Positions 1-9,274 of a DNA stretch of 64,000 nt are shown here, piece after piece. Both the position numbers and the translations under genes were made by a program. Position 1 is the stretch's first letter; each line of letters opens with the position of its first letter. The notes under the pieces were generated by a model. It ran no database searches and was not told the origin of the DNA. It saw only the letters and a program-made list of their open reading frames with translations. The stretch lies in assembly GCA_019083985.1 (NCBI GenBank), contig JAHRCV010000003.1, positions 372,001 to 436,000 on the forward strand, in the 5' to 3' direction. The DNA is from Rhizobiales bacterium TNE-4. Its GTDB lineage: Bacteria; Pseudomonadota; Alphaproteobacteria; Rhizobiales; Beijerinckiaceae.

Positions 1-729
1 GAGCAACGTGTGAGCGAGCGTACACAAAAGCTTGAAACCCTTACGCAAGAATTGCAGCAATCAGTCGACGATAAGACTGTTCTGCTCCGTGAAGTGCATC
101 ATCGTGTCAAAAATAATCTGCAAGTCGTCGCGTCCATGGTCCGCCTCTCGTCGCATCATGTGCATGATAGCTTGGCGCGTGGCGTGTTCGCGGAGATAGC
201 ACGGCGTATTCGCGCCATCGGCCTTGTCCATCAAACGATCTATGAGCAGGAGGCGGCATCCGCTGTCTCGGTTCAATCCTATTTGCAACGCCTCGCCATG
301 CTGGAAGGTGACGTTTATGGGATTGGCGACAGAGGCATCATGATTGAAACGCGCGGCGAGGGTGAACTTGATCTGAATACGGCGATTTCAATGGGCCTTG
401 TGGTCAGTGAAGCGTTGGTCAACGCGATCAAACATGCCTTTCCGGATGGTCAAAGAGGCGTGATTACGATTATTGCGTCAGCATCTGAGCAGGAATGGAA
501 AGTTACTGTCGCTGATAATGGCGTCGGCTTTGATAACGAACTGGATGCCGGGACGGGTATCAGGCTGATTCAAGCCTTGGCTGGGCAGATGCGTGGCACT
601 GTTCGTTTTGTTTCGGATGGCGGAACACGTGTCGAAATGCGTTTTCCGATTTTGCGTAATCCGGCCGAATTATTCGGCGATCAAACGGAATCAAGTGCCG
701 CAAGGATGTCGGCCGCCAAATCTGCTTGA
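1..729 (+). CDS. Sensor histidine kinase, HisKA_2 family (5' end outside window)
   Basis: This is the C-terminal part of a two-component sensor kinase. The frame is open to base 1, so the GTG at 10 is only an internal candidate and the sensory or receiver N-terminus lies off the window. The phosphoacceptor box EVHHRVKNNLQ (about residue 30 from the GTG) is typical of HisKA_2/HWE kinases, which in alphaproteobacteria often feed the general stress response. The ATPase domain follows, with EALVNAIKHAFP (N box), VADNGVGF (G1) and GTGIRLIQAL (G2). A short tail after the ATPase domain overlaps the converging metZ gene by 49 bases. Kinase identity is clear; signal and partner cannot be seen. Confidence 0.9.
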   Translation, partial: EQRVSERTQKLETLTQELQQSVDDKTVLLREVHHRVKNNLQVVASMVRLSSHHVHDSLARGVFAEIARRIRAIGLVHQTIYEQEAASAVSVQSYLQRLAMLEGDVYGIGDRGIMIETRGEGELDLNTAISMGLVVSEALVNAIKHAFPDGQRGVITIIASASEQEWKVTVADNGVGFDNELDAGTGIRLIQALAGQMRGTVRFVSDGGTRVEMRFPILRNPAELFGDQTESSAARMSAAKSA

Positions 730-1880
730 TGTTCGAGCCCGCAGGATAGGCGTACCATCCCTTCAGGAATGCCCATCGCCAATCGCTGTTCAAGCGTAAA
801 GCGCTGATGCGTCGTCGTTGCCGGATGGGTCACGAGGCTTTTTGCATCGCCAAGATTATTCGAGATTTTGACAATCTGGAGCGCATTCAAAAAACGATAG
901 GCACCCGCGCGCTCACCTTCGATTTCGAAAGCGATCAGCGTCGAAGGGCCGCTCATCTGTCGGGCAATAATGGCCGCTTGTGGATGCTGAGGATCGCCAG
1001 GAAAATTGACGCGCTTCACCTTTGGATGGGCAGCGATGGCCTTGGCGAGGAAGCTCGCTGTCTGCGCCTGTTTTTCAACACGCACCGGCAAGGTTTCGAG
1101 CCCTTTCAACAAAACCCATGCATTGAAGGGTGAAATGGAAGGCCCGGTTTGGCGCAACACCTGATGGACATAGGTATCGATGAATTCTTGCGAAGCGAGA
1201 ATGACGCCGCCCAAGCAGCGTCCCTGTCCGTCAATATGTTTTGTTGCCGAATAGACAACGCAATCCGCTCCAAGCGTGAGTGGCTTCTGAAAGAGCGGTG
1301 TTGCAAACACATTATCGACGATCAGTTTAGCGCCGCATGCTTTCGCAATGGCTGCCACACCTAAAATATCGATGACTTCCAAAGTCGGGTTCGCGGGACT
1401 TTCAAGGAAGAAGGCCTTCGTCTCCGGGCGCACGGCGGCTTGCCATGCAGCGAGATCGGGGCCATCCACCAGCGTGGTGGCCACGCCAAAGCGCGGCAGC
1501 CATTCCTCGATCACCCAGCGGCATGAACCAAACAAGGCTTGTGCCGCGACAACATGATCGCCCGCCCGCACAACGCCCATCAAAGCGGCTGTCACCGCCG
1601 CCATGCCGCTGGCTGTAGCGCGTGCAGCCTCTGCGCCTTCGAGCGCGCACATGCGCCGCTCGAACATGGCAACCGTTGGATTGGAAAAACGCGAATAGAT
1701 GAAGCCCGGCTCCGAACCATCAAAACGCGCTTCGGCTTCCTCAGGATTGTCGTAGACAAAGCCTTGCGTCAGAAACAGGGCTTCCGAGGTTTCGCCGAAT
1801 TCGGTTCGTAATCCACCGCTATGGACGAGCCGCGTTTCGGGATGGTAGTGAGCATATCTGGTCACGCGCGGATTTCCCAA
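681..1880 (-). CDS. metZ: O-succinylhomoserine sulfhydrylase
   Basis: A 399-residue cytosolic PLP enzyme of the Cys/Met metabolism family that makes homocysteine from O-succinylhomoserine and sulfide in methionine synthesis. The PLP lysine is Lys214 in SATKHIDG; the N-terminal TRLVHSG and the SRFSNPTV segment are as in MetZ. It could be a related gamma-synthase, but length and the GQGRCLGG segment favour MetZ. Its start overlaps the end of the OsmC gene by 19 bases, so the two are probably co-transcribed. Its last 16 codons overlap the end of the converging kinase gene. No SAM-II-like leader is seen upstream of the pair. Confidence 0.9.
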   Translation of the reverse strand: MGNPRVTRYAHYHPETRLVHSGGLRTEFGETSEALFLTQGFVYDNPEEAEARFDGSEPGFIYSRFSNPTVAMFERRMCALEGAEAARATASGMAAVTAALMGVVRAGDHVVAAQALFGSCRWVIEEWLPRFGVATTLVDGPDLAAWQAAVRPETKAFFLESPANPTLEVIDILGVAAIAKACGAKLIVDNVFATPLFQKPLTLGADCVVYSATKHIDGQGRCLGGVILASQEFIDTYVHQVLRQTGPSISPFNAWVLLKGLETLPVRVEKQAQTASFLAKAIAAHPKVKRVNFPGDPQHPQAAIIARQMSGPSTLIAFEIEGERAGAYRFLNALQIVKISNNLGDAKSLVTHPATTTHQRFTLEQRLAMGIPEGMVRLSCGLEHQADLAADILAALDSV

Positions 1881-2275
1881 TCATGCGTAATGGTCGCGGT
1901 CTTTCCGAGCATCACCGAAGCCGAGCAATATTTTTCAGCCGATAGTTCGACGGCGCGCTTGACCTTGTCTTCCGTCAGGCCTTCGCCTTTCACCACATAA
2001 TGCATGTGAATGCGCGTGAAGACTTTTGGATCCTCCGGAGCGCGTTCGGCCTCGACTTCCACGTCGCAAGTGACAAGCCCGACACGTCCTTTTTCAAGGA
2101 TCATAACGACATCGAAGCCGGAGCACCCGGCGAGACCCAACAGCAGCATCTCCATGGGGCGCGATCCCAGATTGCGTCCGCCATGCTCGGGCGCGCCATC
2201 CATCATCACGCGATGGCCTGATCCGGTTTCGCCGGCGAACAGACGCCCTGAGACCCACCGTGCTGCTGCTTTCAT
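1862..2275 (-). CDS. OsmC family protein
   Basis: A 137-residue OsmC/Ohr-fold protein. Two cysteines typical of the fold are present, Cys51 (GLAGCSGFD) and Cys117 (EKYCSASVML); in characterised members such a pair reduces organic or fatty acid hydroperoxides. The sequence resembles the YhfA-like subgroup more than Ohr, so the substrate is open. A GGAG ribosome-binding site lies 8 bases before the ATG. It heads a two-gene unit with metZ and lies downstream of groEL on the same strand, separated by a terminator array. Confidence 0.85.
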   Translation of the reverse strand: MKAAARWVSGRLFAGETGSGHRVMMDGAPEHGGRNLGSRPMEMLLLGLAGCSGFDVVMILEKGRVGLVTCDVEVEAERAPEDPKVFTRIHMHYVVKGEGLTEDKVKRAVELSAEKYCSASVMLGKTATITHDWEIRA

Positions 2276-2345
2276 TTGAGTGACTCCGTCGCAAATTGAG
2301 GCTGAACCTTAAACCTCTGGCGCAGGAGCGTCGAGAACCAGCCAA

Positions 2346-2373
2346 CAAAAAGGGCGCGGATCGCTCCGCGCCC
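2346..2373 (-). terminator. Third (distal) terminator copy after groEL
   Basis: On the minus strand a 9-bp GC-rich stem (GGGCGCGGA / TCCGCGCCC on plus) with a 4-base loop is followed by a U tract (plus A at 2347-2351). It is the outermost of three near-identical hairpins after groEL and lies just upstream of OsmC. Confidence 0.75.
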
Positions 2374-2467
2374 CAATCTTTTAGAGAGGAGGGACTTCTT
2401 AGAAATCCATGCCGCCATTCAAGCCGGGCCTGCCCGGCTTGAACATCATGAACATGCGGGCGGCATG

Positions 2468-2494
2468 AAAAAGGGTGCGGATTGCTCCGCGCCC
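2468..2494 (-). terminator. Second terminator copy after groEL
   Basis: The same hairpin as its neighbours with one change (GGGTGCGGA on plus, leaving a mismatch or wobble pair in the stem), and a U tract on the minus strand from A at 2468-2472. Confidence 0.75.
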
Positions 2495-2589
2495 TCTGTC
2501 CTTTTGAGAGGTTGGATTTCTTAGAAATCCATGCCGCCATTCAAGCCGGGCCTGCCCGGCTTGAACATCATGAACATGCGGGCGGCATG

Positions 2590-2616
2590 AAAAAGGGCGC
2601 GGATTGCTCCGCGCCC
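2590..2616 (-). terminator. groESL operon terminator (first copy)
   Basis: A perfect 9-bp stem with loop TTGC and a five-base U tract on the minus strand, 26 bases after the groEL stop codon. A textbook intrinsic terminator for groES-groEL. Confidence 0.85.
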
Positions 2617-2642
2617 TCTGTCCTTTTGAGAGGTTGGACTTC

Positions 2643-4313
<1,671 letters not shown>

Positions 4314-4324
4314 TCAGCGTTGGC

Positions 4325-4612
4325 TTAGCCGACGATACCCATGATGTCGGATTCCTTCATGATGAGGAGATCCTGACCGTCGATCTTCACTTCAGTTCCC
4401 GACCACTTGCCGAAGAGGACGCGGTCGCCCTTCTTGACGTCGAGCGGGACGAGCTTGCCGGCTTCATCGCGAGCGCCGGAGCCCACAGCAATGATCTCGC
4501 CTTCCTGCGGCTTTTCCTTCGCCGTATCTGGAATGATGATGCCGCCCTTCGTCTTTTCCTCGGACTCGAGCCGGCGAACGACAACGCGGTCGTGCAGCGG
4601 ACGAAATTTCAT
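4325..4612 (-). CDS. groS: Co-chaperonin GroES (10 kDa)
   Basis: A 95-residue lid subunit of the chaperonin. The start is placed at [12 protein letters not shown] because this is the conserved N-terminus and an AAGGA site lies 8 bases before it; the longer in-frame extension to 4645 lacks support. The mobile-loop segment [19 protein letters not shown] is intact. First gene of groES-groEL. Confidence 0.97.
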   Translation of the reverse strand: MKFRPLHDRVVVRRLESEEKTKGGIIIPDTAKEKPQEGEIIAVGSGARDEAGKLVPLDVKKGDRVLFGKWSGTEVKIDGQDLLIMKESDIMGIVG

Positions 4613-4673
4613 GGTCACTGTCCTTATCATTGAGCCGCGCCCCATGAGGCACGCGGGGTGAATTCGTGACCTG

Positions 4674-4700
4674 CTAGCACTCGCTTCTTACGAGTGCCAA
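4674..4700 (-). promoter_or_regulatory. CIRCE operator (HrcA binding site)
   Basis: CTAGCACTC-N9-GAGTGCCAA matches the CIRCE inverted repeat (TTAGCACTC-N9-GAGTGCTAA) with one change in each arm. It lies between the groES promoter and start codon, as in other HrcA-regulated groESL operons. The repressor gene is in this window at 59.8 kb. Confidence 0.93.
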
Positions 4701-4714
4701 CAAGGGTGAAGGGG

Positions 4715-4743
4715 AGATAAGGACGCCCCCAAACCCTGTCAAG
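4715..4743 (-). promoter_or_regulatory. groESL promoter, RpoH-like
   Basis: On the minus strand TTGACA, 16 bases, TTATCT. Read one base wider it is CTTGAC then CTTATCT, close to the alphaproteobacterial RpoH pattern (CTTGAC then CYTATNT), so either the vegetative or the heat-shock sigma factor could use it. The expected start site lies just before the CIRCE element. Confidence 0.75.
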
Positions 4744-4781
4744 GCGAGGGTCTGGCAAAAAAAGACTCTTCTTTGAAAGGG

Positions 4782-5270
4782 TTAGCCCCCCGGCACTGGA
4801 ATCGGCCGGGAAAAGCGGAACTCGACCGTTCGGGCCACATCGTGCACCTGGCGGACGCCCGCCTCCTGCTGGAAGCCATGCTTCCGGTAGAAGGCATGGC
4901 CCGATGCAAAGCGCGTGTCGGACCAGAGGGTGAGGCGGCTGCCGCCTCGGTCGGTCGCAAAGGCCTCAGCCCGCTCAAGGAGCCGCGCCGCGAGCCCGGA
5001 CCCACGCCGATCTGCCGCTAGGTAAACTTTGGCCAGCGCAAAGACACCCTTCTCCCACGTCTCATACAAGGCCAAGCACCCGACGATCTGGCCCACCTCT
5101 TCAACGACCCAGAGCGCGCCCTGGCGCGCTGCATAATGGGAGGCCGGTGCTGCGAGCTCAGGGAACTCCTCGGGCACGAAGGGGCAGTTCTCATATTCGG
5201 TGAAGATGGTGGCGATGAGGGCGGCCATCGCCGGCCCATCGCCATCATGGCCAGGGCGGATCGCCGTCAT
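4782..5270 (-). CDS. GNAT family N-acetyltransferase
   Basis: A 162-residue single-domain acetyltransferase. The acetyl-CoA pyrophosphate-binding motif is DRRGSGLAARLL (residues 87-98), followed by an aromatic FYRKHGF segment typical of GNAT motif B. The acceptor substrate is unknown. Its start overlaps the end of the LOG-family gene by 4 bases (ATGA), so the two are translated together. A weak five-bp hairpin followed by U residues after the stop may separate it from the groES promoter. Confidence 0.85.
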   Translation of the reverse strand: MTAIRPGHDGDGPAMAALIATIFTEYENCPFVPEEFPELAAPASHYAARQGALWVVEEVGQIVGCLALYETWEKGVFALAKVYLAADRRGSGLAARLLERAEAFATDRGGSRLTLWSDTRFASGHAFYRKHGFQQEAGVRQVHDVARTVEFRFSRPIPVPGG

Positions 5271-6091
5271 TTCGCCGGCGCCTCGGAAATGCCCGCGACA
5301 CGATCTTCAAGCGTTTTCTCGGCGAAGGGGAGCGACAGACCCAGACGGATCAACGCATCCCAAATCGCTTCGGCGCTATCGGCAAACGCAAACAAATCGA
5401 GATCCGCTTCGGCGATGACACCTGCTTCGACGAGTTTCTTCCAGCCGATCACCTCATGCCAGAACGTGGGGTCGTAAAGCACGATCGGCAAACGGTGCGG
5501 AATTTTTTGTGTCTGGCGCAGTGTCAGGATTTCGAACAATTCGTCGAACGTGCCGAACCCACCGGGGAAGACGACGAGCGCATTGGCCCGCATGGCCAAA
5601 TGCATTTTACGCATGGCGAAATAATGAAATTGGAAGGTGAGATCGGGTGTCGAATAAGGATTGGGTTCTTGCTCATGGGGCAAGGTGATGTTGAAACCAA
5701 TTGTTGGAGCGCCTGCATCGAGTGCGCCGCGATTAGCGGCTTCCATCACGCCCGGCCCGCCGCCCGTTGCAATCACATTGTCACGCAAGCCGCCATTATG
5801 GTGCAGCGCGCCGCCGCGCAAGGATGCGATGCGGCCGAATTCGCGCGCCACGCGATACCAACGGGCACCATTTTCGCCGACCGGGCCTGCGCCATCTTCG
5901 CGCGCACGCGCCGTGCCGAACACGACGATTGTTGAGCGCACACCCCAATTGCGGAGATGCTCTTCCGCCTTGGCATATTCGAGAAGAAAACGAACCCCGC
6001 GCATTGAATCGCCGAGGAGAAATTCCTCGTCGAGCGCGGGGAGCCGATAGGCGGGCGACGCTTTTTGCGCCTTACTGTCAGGACGGTCCAT
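5267..6091 (-). CDS. LOG family protein (TIGR00730-like)
   Basis: A 274-residue Rossmann-like protein of the family once annotated as lysine decarboxylase. The signature PGGFGTFDE (176-184) and the upstream GGGPGVMEAAN (110-120) are the phosphoribohydrolase motifs; characterised LOG enzymes cleave ribose 5'-phosphate from cytokinin nucleotides or AMP. At 274 residues it belongs to the longer bacterial type with N- and C-terminal extensions. Its true substrate is unknown. It is the first gene of a pair with a GNAT acetyltransferase. Confidence 0.85.
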   Translation of the reverse strand: MDRPDSKAQKASPAYRLPALDEEFLLGDSMRGVRFLLEYAKAEEHLRNWGVRSTIVVFGTARAREDGAGPVGENGARWYRVAREFGRIASLRGGALHHNGGLRDNVIATGGGPGVMEAANRGALDAGAPTIGFNITLPHEQEPNPYSTPDLTFQFHYFAMRKMHLAMRANALVVFPGGFGTFDELFEILTLRQTQKIPHRLPIVLYDPTFWHEVIGWKKLVEAGVIAEADLDLFAFADSAEAIWDALIRLGLSLPFAEKTLEDRVAGISEAPAK

Positions 6092-6126
6092 GTGACGAAA
6101 CTAGACCGTTCTGCCGCCGATGAAAA

Positions 6127-6816
6127 TCAGGCCCAATCGTCGCCGCCAGCATCGTCGAAGCCAGCGTCCGGCGCCTCATCAAAGGACGCTTGCTGAAGGG
6201 CGCGGTCCTCCGGTCCGAAGATGTCCGGGATCATACCCCCTTCGGTTGCGGCAGGCGTTGCCGCAGCGCTGGGGTCGCCCGCCAACGCTTGGGGGTTGGC
6301 CCCTTGGCCTGAGAACAGCGATTGCAGCCCATGGGCGAGGAGCGCCCCGCCCGCCACACCGGCGACTGTCGCCATTGCCGTCTGCAAGAAGCTGCCACGC
6401 TGGCCCTGCTGGCCGAAGAGGGGATTGGTGGACGGCTGGGGTGTCATGGGCTGCGCTGCGCCCAGCGGCTGCCCCCACGGGCCTGAACGCGGCGCTGCCA
6501 CCGGCTGGGAGGGACGCTGACTGACCGAAGGCACCGAGCCTGTCCCGAAGACCGAGCGGCCAAGGCCGCCCAGAAACGAGCCTGATCCGGCCTCCTTGGC
6601 CTTCAATTCGGCTTCCAGCGCTTCAATCCGGGCGCCCGCCTGTTTCAGCGCTTCCTCCTGCACGATGACTGTCTGTGCCATCAGATAGGGCGCATAGGGC
6701 TGTTCCCGCACTGCCTGCGCGATGAAGTCTTCGGCTTCGCGGTCGCGCGGGGCGGAACCGACCGCCCGCATGCGATCGAACAATTGGCTCAAAAGCTGGC
6801 GCTCTTCCGGTGTCAT
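6127..6816 (-). CDS. DUF2076 domain-containing protein
   Basis: The start is placed at MTPEERQLLSQLFDRM because this is the usual DUF2076 N-terminus and GGAGGA lies 7 bases upstream; the frame extends further but without support. The product (229 residues) has the N-terminal DUF2076 region, a short coiled coil (EEALKQAGARIEALEAELKA), a Pro/Gln-rich linker, one hydrophobic Ala/Gly-rich segment (about 142-167) and a very acidic tail. Function is unknown. It is transcribed away from the MarR gene. Confidence 0.8.
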   Translation of the reverse strand: MTPEERQLLSQLFDRMRAVGSAPRDREAEDFIAQAVREQPYAPYLMAQTVIVQEEALKQAGARIEALEAELKAKEAGSGSFLGGLGRSVFGTGSVPSVSQRPSQPVAAPRSGPWGQPLGAAQPMTPQPSTNPLFGQQGQRGSFLQTAMATVAGVAGGALLAHGLQSLFSGQGANPQALAGDPSAAATPAATEGGMIPDIFGPEDRALQQASFDEAPDAGFDDAGGDDWA

Positions 6817-6972
6817 CACGAAATCCTCCGCGCCGTCGCGATTAACGGCTGCCAACGATGTGGGGAGGCGGTCGCGTCTTGCCAAGTCGCTCCACCTCGA
6901 TGCCGCCCACTTGAAGCGAAGCTTTGGGCAGGACTATGACAGAGGCATGAATGTCAAACGTTGGACCCTTCC

Positions 6973-7323
6973 ATGAGCATCGCGCTGCGCGCCTCCCAAG
7001 CGCTTGGCTTGTGGCACGACGTGACGCTCGATCTCGTCCGCGATGGCGCGCCCGATTTGTCGGCCCGCCAGACGGTGATCCTGCTGACAGTTTATCTCGA
7101 GCCGCCGCCGCATACAGTGCGCGGCCTTGCCAAAAAGCTCGGCGTCACCAAACCTGCGATTACCCGCGCGCTCGATACGATGGGTAAGCGCAAGCTTCTC
7201 ACACGGCGGCGCGACGATAACGATCGCCGCAATGTCATCATCCAGCGCACTGTCGAAGGCGCGCTCTATGTCGATCGGCTCGGCGATTCCGTCATCGCGC
7301 GCGCCAAAAACCTGCCTGTTTGA
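6973..7323 (+). CDS. MarR family transcriptional regulator
   Basis: A 116-residue winged-helix regulator. SARQTVILLTVYLEPPPHTVRGLAKKLGVTKPAI is cut here for length, but its last part (RGLAKKLGVTKPAI) is the helix-turn-helix and TRALDTMGKRKLLTRR with RDDNDRRN forms the recognition helix and wing. ATG 6973 is preferred to TTG 6961. MarR proteins commonly repress divergent genes; the 156-bp gap to the DUF2076 gene is the natural place for an operator. The NlpC/P60 gene begins 9 bases after its stop, so the two are likely co-transcribed. Confidence 0.8.
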   Translation: MSIALRASQALGLWHDVTLDLVRDGAPDLSARQTVILLTVYLEPPPHTVRGLAKKLGVTKPAITRALDTMGKRKLLTRRRDDNDRRNVIIQRTVEGALYVDRLGDSVIARAKNLPV

Positions 7324-7332
7324 AAGTTGAGC

Positions 7333-8175
7333 ATGAGCGATCCACGCCGTCCTGCCCGCCCCGACCTCGCCGCCGCCCATTTGAAAGGGCAAGTGGAGGC
7401 GGCCCGTTTCGTCACTGGTACGCCGATGCGTGTACGTGTCCCTGTTGCGTCCTTGCGGCGTGAACCGCGCCCCGATGCGCCGCTCGACACCGAAGCCTTA
7501 TTCGGCGAAGCGGTCACTGTTTACGAAACGGATTCGGAAGGCTGGTCGTGGGTGCAACTCCACGACGATTCCTATGTCGGCTATGTGCCGACCGAAGCGC
7601 TTGGCCCTGATAAGGCCGCCCCCACCCATCGCATCGATGCGTTGCGGACCTTCGTTTATCCCGGCCCTTCGATCAAGGAACCGCCGCGCGCCGCGCTATC
7701 GCTCGGCAGCACCATTGCGGTGCACGGTGAAGAAGGGAAATTCTTCAAGATTGCCGATGGTTTCATTTTCGCCATGCATACCAAACCGCTTGATGAAACC
7801 GAAAAGGATTACGCTGAGACCGCCAAACGCTTTGAAGGTATTCCCTATTTGTGGGGCGGGAAATCCTCGCTCGGCATTGATTGCTCCGGTCTCGTTCAGA
7901 CGGCGTTAAAAGCAGCGGGCATCGCCTGCCCACGCGATACATCGATGCAAGTGAATGAATTGGGATCGCCCATCGAATGGGATGATCGCTTGCTCGGTCT
8001 GCAGCGCGGTGATTTCGTGTTCTGGAAAGGCCATGTGGGGATCATGCTCGATCCCGAAAATCTGGTGCACGCGAATGGCCATTTCATGGAAGTGGTCAGC
8101 GAGCCTTTGCGCATGGCGCGAGACCGTACCTTGGCCAAGGGCTCAGGCCCGATCGTGATGATCCGGCGGCTTTAA
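7333..8175 (+). CDS. NlpC/P60 (C40) family cysteine peptidase with SH3-like N-terminus
   Basis: A 280-residue putative cell-wall hydrolase. The N-terminal half carries two SH3-like segments (MRVRVPVASLRREP and THRIDALRTFVYPGP), the C-terminal third the NlpC/P60 domain with catalytic Cys184 (GIDCSGLVQ), His234 (GHVGIML) and a third polar residue near His246 (HANGHF). Such enzymes usually cut gamma-D-Glu-diamino acid bonds in peptidoglycan peptides. No signal peptide is visible, so it may act on recycled cytosolic peptides or be exported otherwise. ATG 7333 is chosen over TTG 7327. Confidence 0.88.
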   Translation: MSDPRRPARPDLAAAHLKGQVEAARFVTGTPMRVRVPVASLRREPRPDAPLDTEALFGEAVTVYETDSEGWSWVQLHDDSYVGYVPTEALGPDKAAPTHRIDALRTFVYPGPSIKEPPRAALSLGSTIAVHGEEGKFFKIADGFIFAMHTKPLDETEKDYAETAKRFEGIPYLWGGKSSLGIDCSGLVQTALKAAGIACPRDTSMQVNELGSPIEWDDRLLGLQRGDFVFWKGHVGIMLDPENLVHANGHFMEVVSEPLRMARDRTLAKGSGPIVMIRRL

Positions 8176-8198
8176 TCGCGCTTAGGCGAAGCTGTAAG

Positions 8199-8316
8199 CC
8201 CTCATGGTGAGGCGCCGCGTCAGCGGCATCTCGAACCACGAGGGCTATGTTATTGCGTGCGCTAAAATCCTTCGTCCTTCGAGACGCGATGCTTTGCATC
8301 GCTCCTCAGGATGAGG
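8199..8316. repeat. Two intergenic palindromic elements
   Basis: Arms CCCTCATGGT (8199-8208) and ACCACGAGGG (8235-8244) form one imperfect hairpin. A second lies at about 8270-8316, with a perfect GCGATGC-TTT-GCATCGC core (8286-8302) flanked by weaker pairing between CTTCGTCCTTCGAG and CTCAGGATGAGG. The wording (catcctcagg-like and gcgtctcgaa-like blocks) resembles dispersed intergenic repeats that I recall from Bradyrhizobium and relatives. They lie between the converging NlpC and ghrA genes and may act as a two-way terminator. Confidence 0.7.
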
Positions 8317-8329
8317 CAGAAAATGTATT

Positions 8330-9271
8330 TCAATAAGCCCGTGCGCGATCGACGCGATAGTCCGGCTCTTGTCCCGCTTCCATCTTTGCAATTTGGCGCG
8401 CGACCAGAGCGCCAATCGCGTCAGGATCGGACATCGCCGCATTGTGCGGCGTTACGGTCACCAGCGGATGCGTCCACAACAGGGAATCCTGCGGCAAGGG
8501 CTCGGTCTCGAATACGTCGAGCACGACATGGCCGAGCACGCCCTCGTTCAACGTCTTCAGAATGTCGGCTTCCTTTTGCAAGCCGCCACGCCCTGCATTG
8601 ATGAGCGCAGGCTTACCAAGCCTACCATTCTGCGCGAGCCCGCGGATCAGGCGCTCGTCGATGATGCCGCGCGTCTGCGGCGTCAGGGGCAGCAGCACAA
8701 CGAGAATGTCGGTGCAGCTTAAGAATTCTTGCAATCCCGTATCGCCAGAATAGGTCGTGACGCCGTCGATCTGTTTTGGCGTGCGGCTCCATCCTGCCAC
8801 TTGGAAACCCATCATGCGCAATTTGCGTGCTGCATCCTGGCCTAATTCGCCCATGCCCATGATGCCGATGCGTACATCGCTGGCGGCAGGTTGAAAACGG
8901 TCATCATCCCAGAGCTTTTCCTTTTGCTGCGCGTCGTAGCGCCGCGTTTGGCGCAACAGCATCAGGCAATGCATGATGACATATTCGCTCATCCGGTTGG
9001 TGAGATCGGAATCGACGACGCGATAGATCGGCACATCCGGCAGGCGATCATCATTGAACAGAAAATCGACGCCCGCACCAAGCGAAAAGATCGCGGAGAG
9101 ATTAGGCAGGTTGGCGAGCGAACCAGCCGGATGCTTCCATGAGACAGCGTAATGGACGGCCCGGCGATCAAACGGTTCGCCAAGCGCGACGATTTCACGG
9201 CCCGGCATTTTTTTCTGCAAACGCTCGACCCATTGGCCGACATTCCAACCTGACAAGGCAACCAGCAGCAT
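8330..9271 (-). CDS. ghrA: D-2-hydroxyacid dehydrogenase, glyoxylate/hydroxypyruvate reductase A type
   Basis: A 313-residue NAD(P)-dependent reductase. The Rossmann motif is GMGELG (139-144), the substrate arginine is Arg228 (INAGRGG), the conserved glutamate lies in DVFETEPLP and the catalytic histidine is His276 (TPHNAA). Overall it fits GhrA, which reduces glyoxylate and hydroxypyruvate. It is the last gene of the nucleoside operon, 3 bases after deoA; why a 2-oxoacid reductase sits there is not obvious. Confidence 0.85.
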   Translation of the reverse strand: MLLVALSGWNVGQWVERLQKKMPGREIVALGEPFDRRAVHYAVSWKHPAGSLANLPNLSAIFSLGAGVDFLFNDDRLPDVPIYRVVDSDLTNRMSEYVIMHCLMLLRQTRRYDAQQKEKLWDDDRFQPAASDVRIGIMGMGELGQDAARKLRMMGFQVAGWSRTPKQIDGVTTYSGDTGLQEFLSCTDILVVLLPLTPQTRGIIDERLIRGLAQNGRLGKPALINAGRGGLQKEADILKTLNEGVLGHVVLDVFETEPLPQDSLLWTHPLVTVTPHNAAMSDPDAIGALVARQIAKMEAGQEPDYRVDRARAY

Positions 9272-9274
9272 TTC

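Larger units (their letters stand above)
2396..2639 (-). repeat. Two tandem 122-bp units derived from the groEL tail and terminator
   Basis: Two nearly identical 122-bp units begin at 2396 and 2518, and the next phase point at 2640 is the real groEL stop region. Read on the minus strand each unit ends in a copy of the last groEL codons (GGMDF and stop, with GAT in place of GAC), and carries a palindrome with 11-bp arms (plus TCAAGCCGGGC / GCCCGGCTTGA) and a terminator hairpin. In both units an 18-codon frame beginning MFMMFKPGRPG ends in GGMDF. Tandem duplication of the groEL 3' end, with the palindrome gained in the copies, is the simplest reading. Confidence 0.85.

Noticed and set aside
2276-2345. 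Possible SAM-II riboswitch before OsmC-metZ, as is common for metZ in alphaproteobacteria
   Set aside because: The leader is about 70 bases and shows no SAM-II conserved blocks.
2396-2640. Possible CRISPR array
   Set aside because: Units are contiguous 122-bp copies with no spacers, and derive from the groEL tail.
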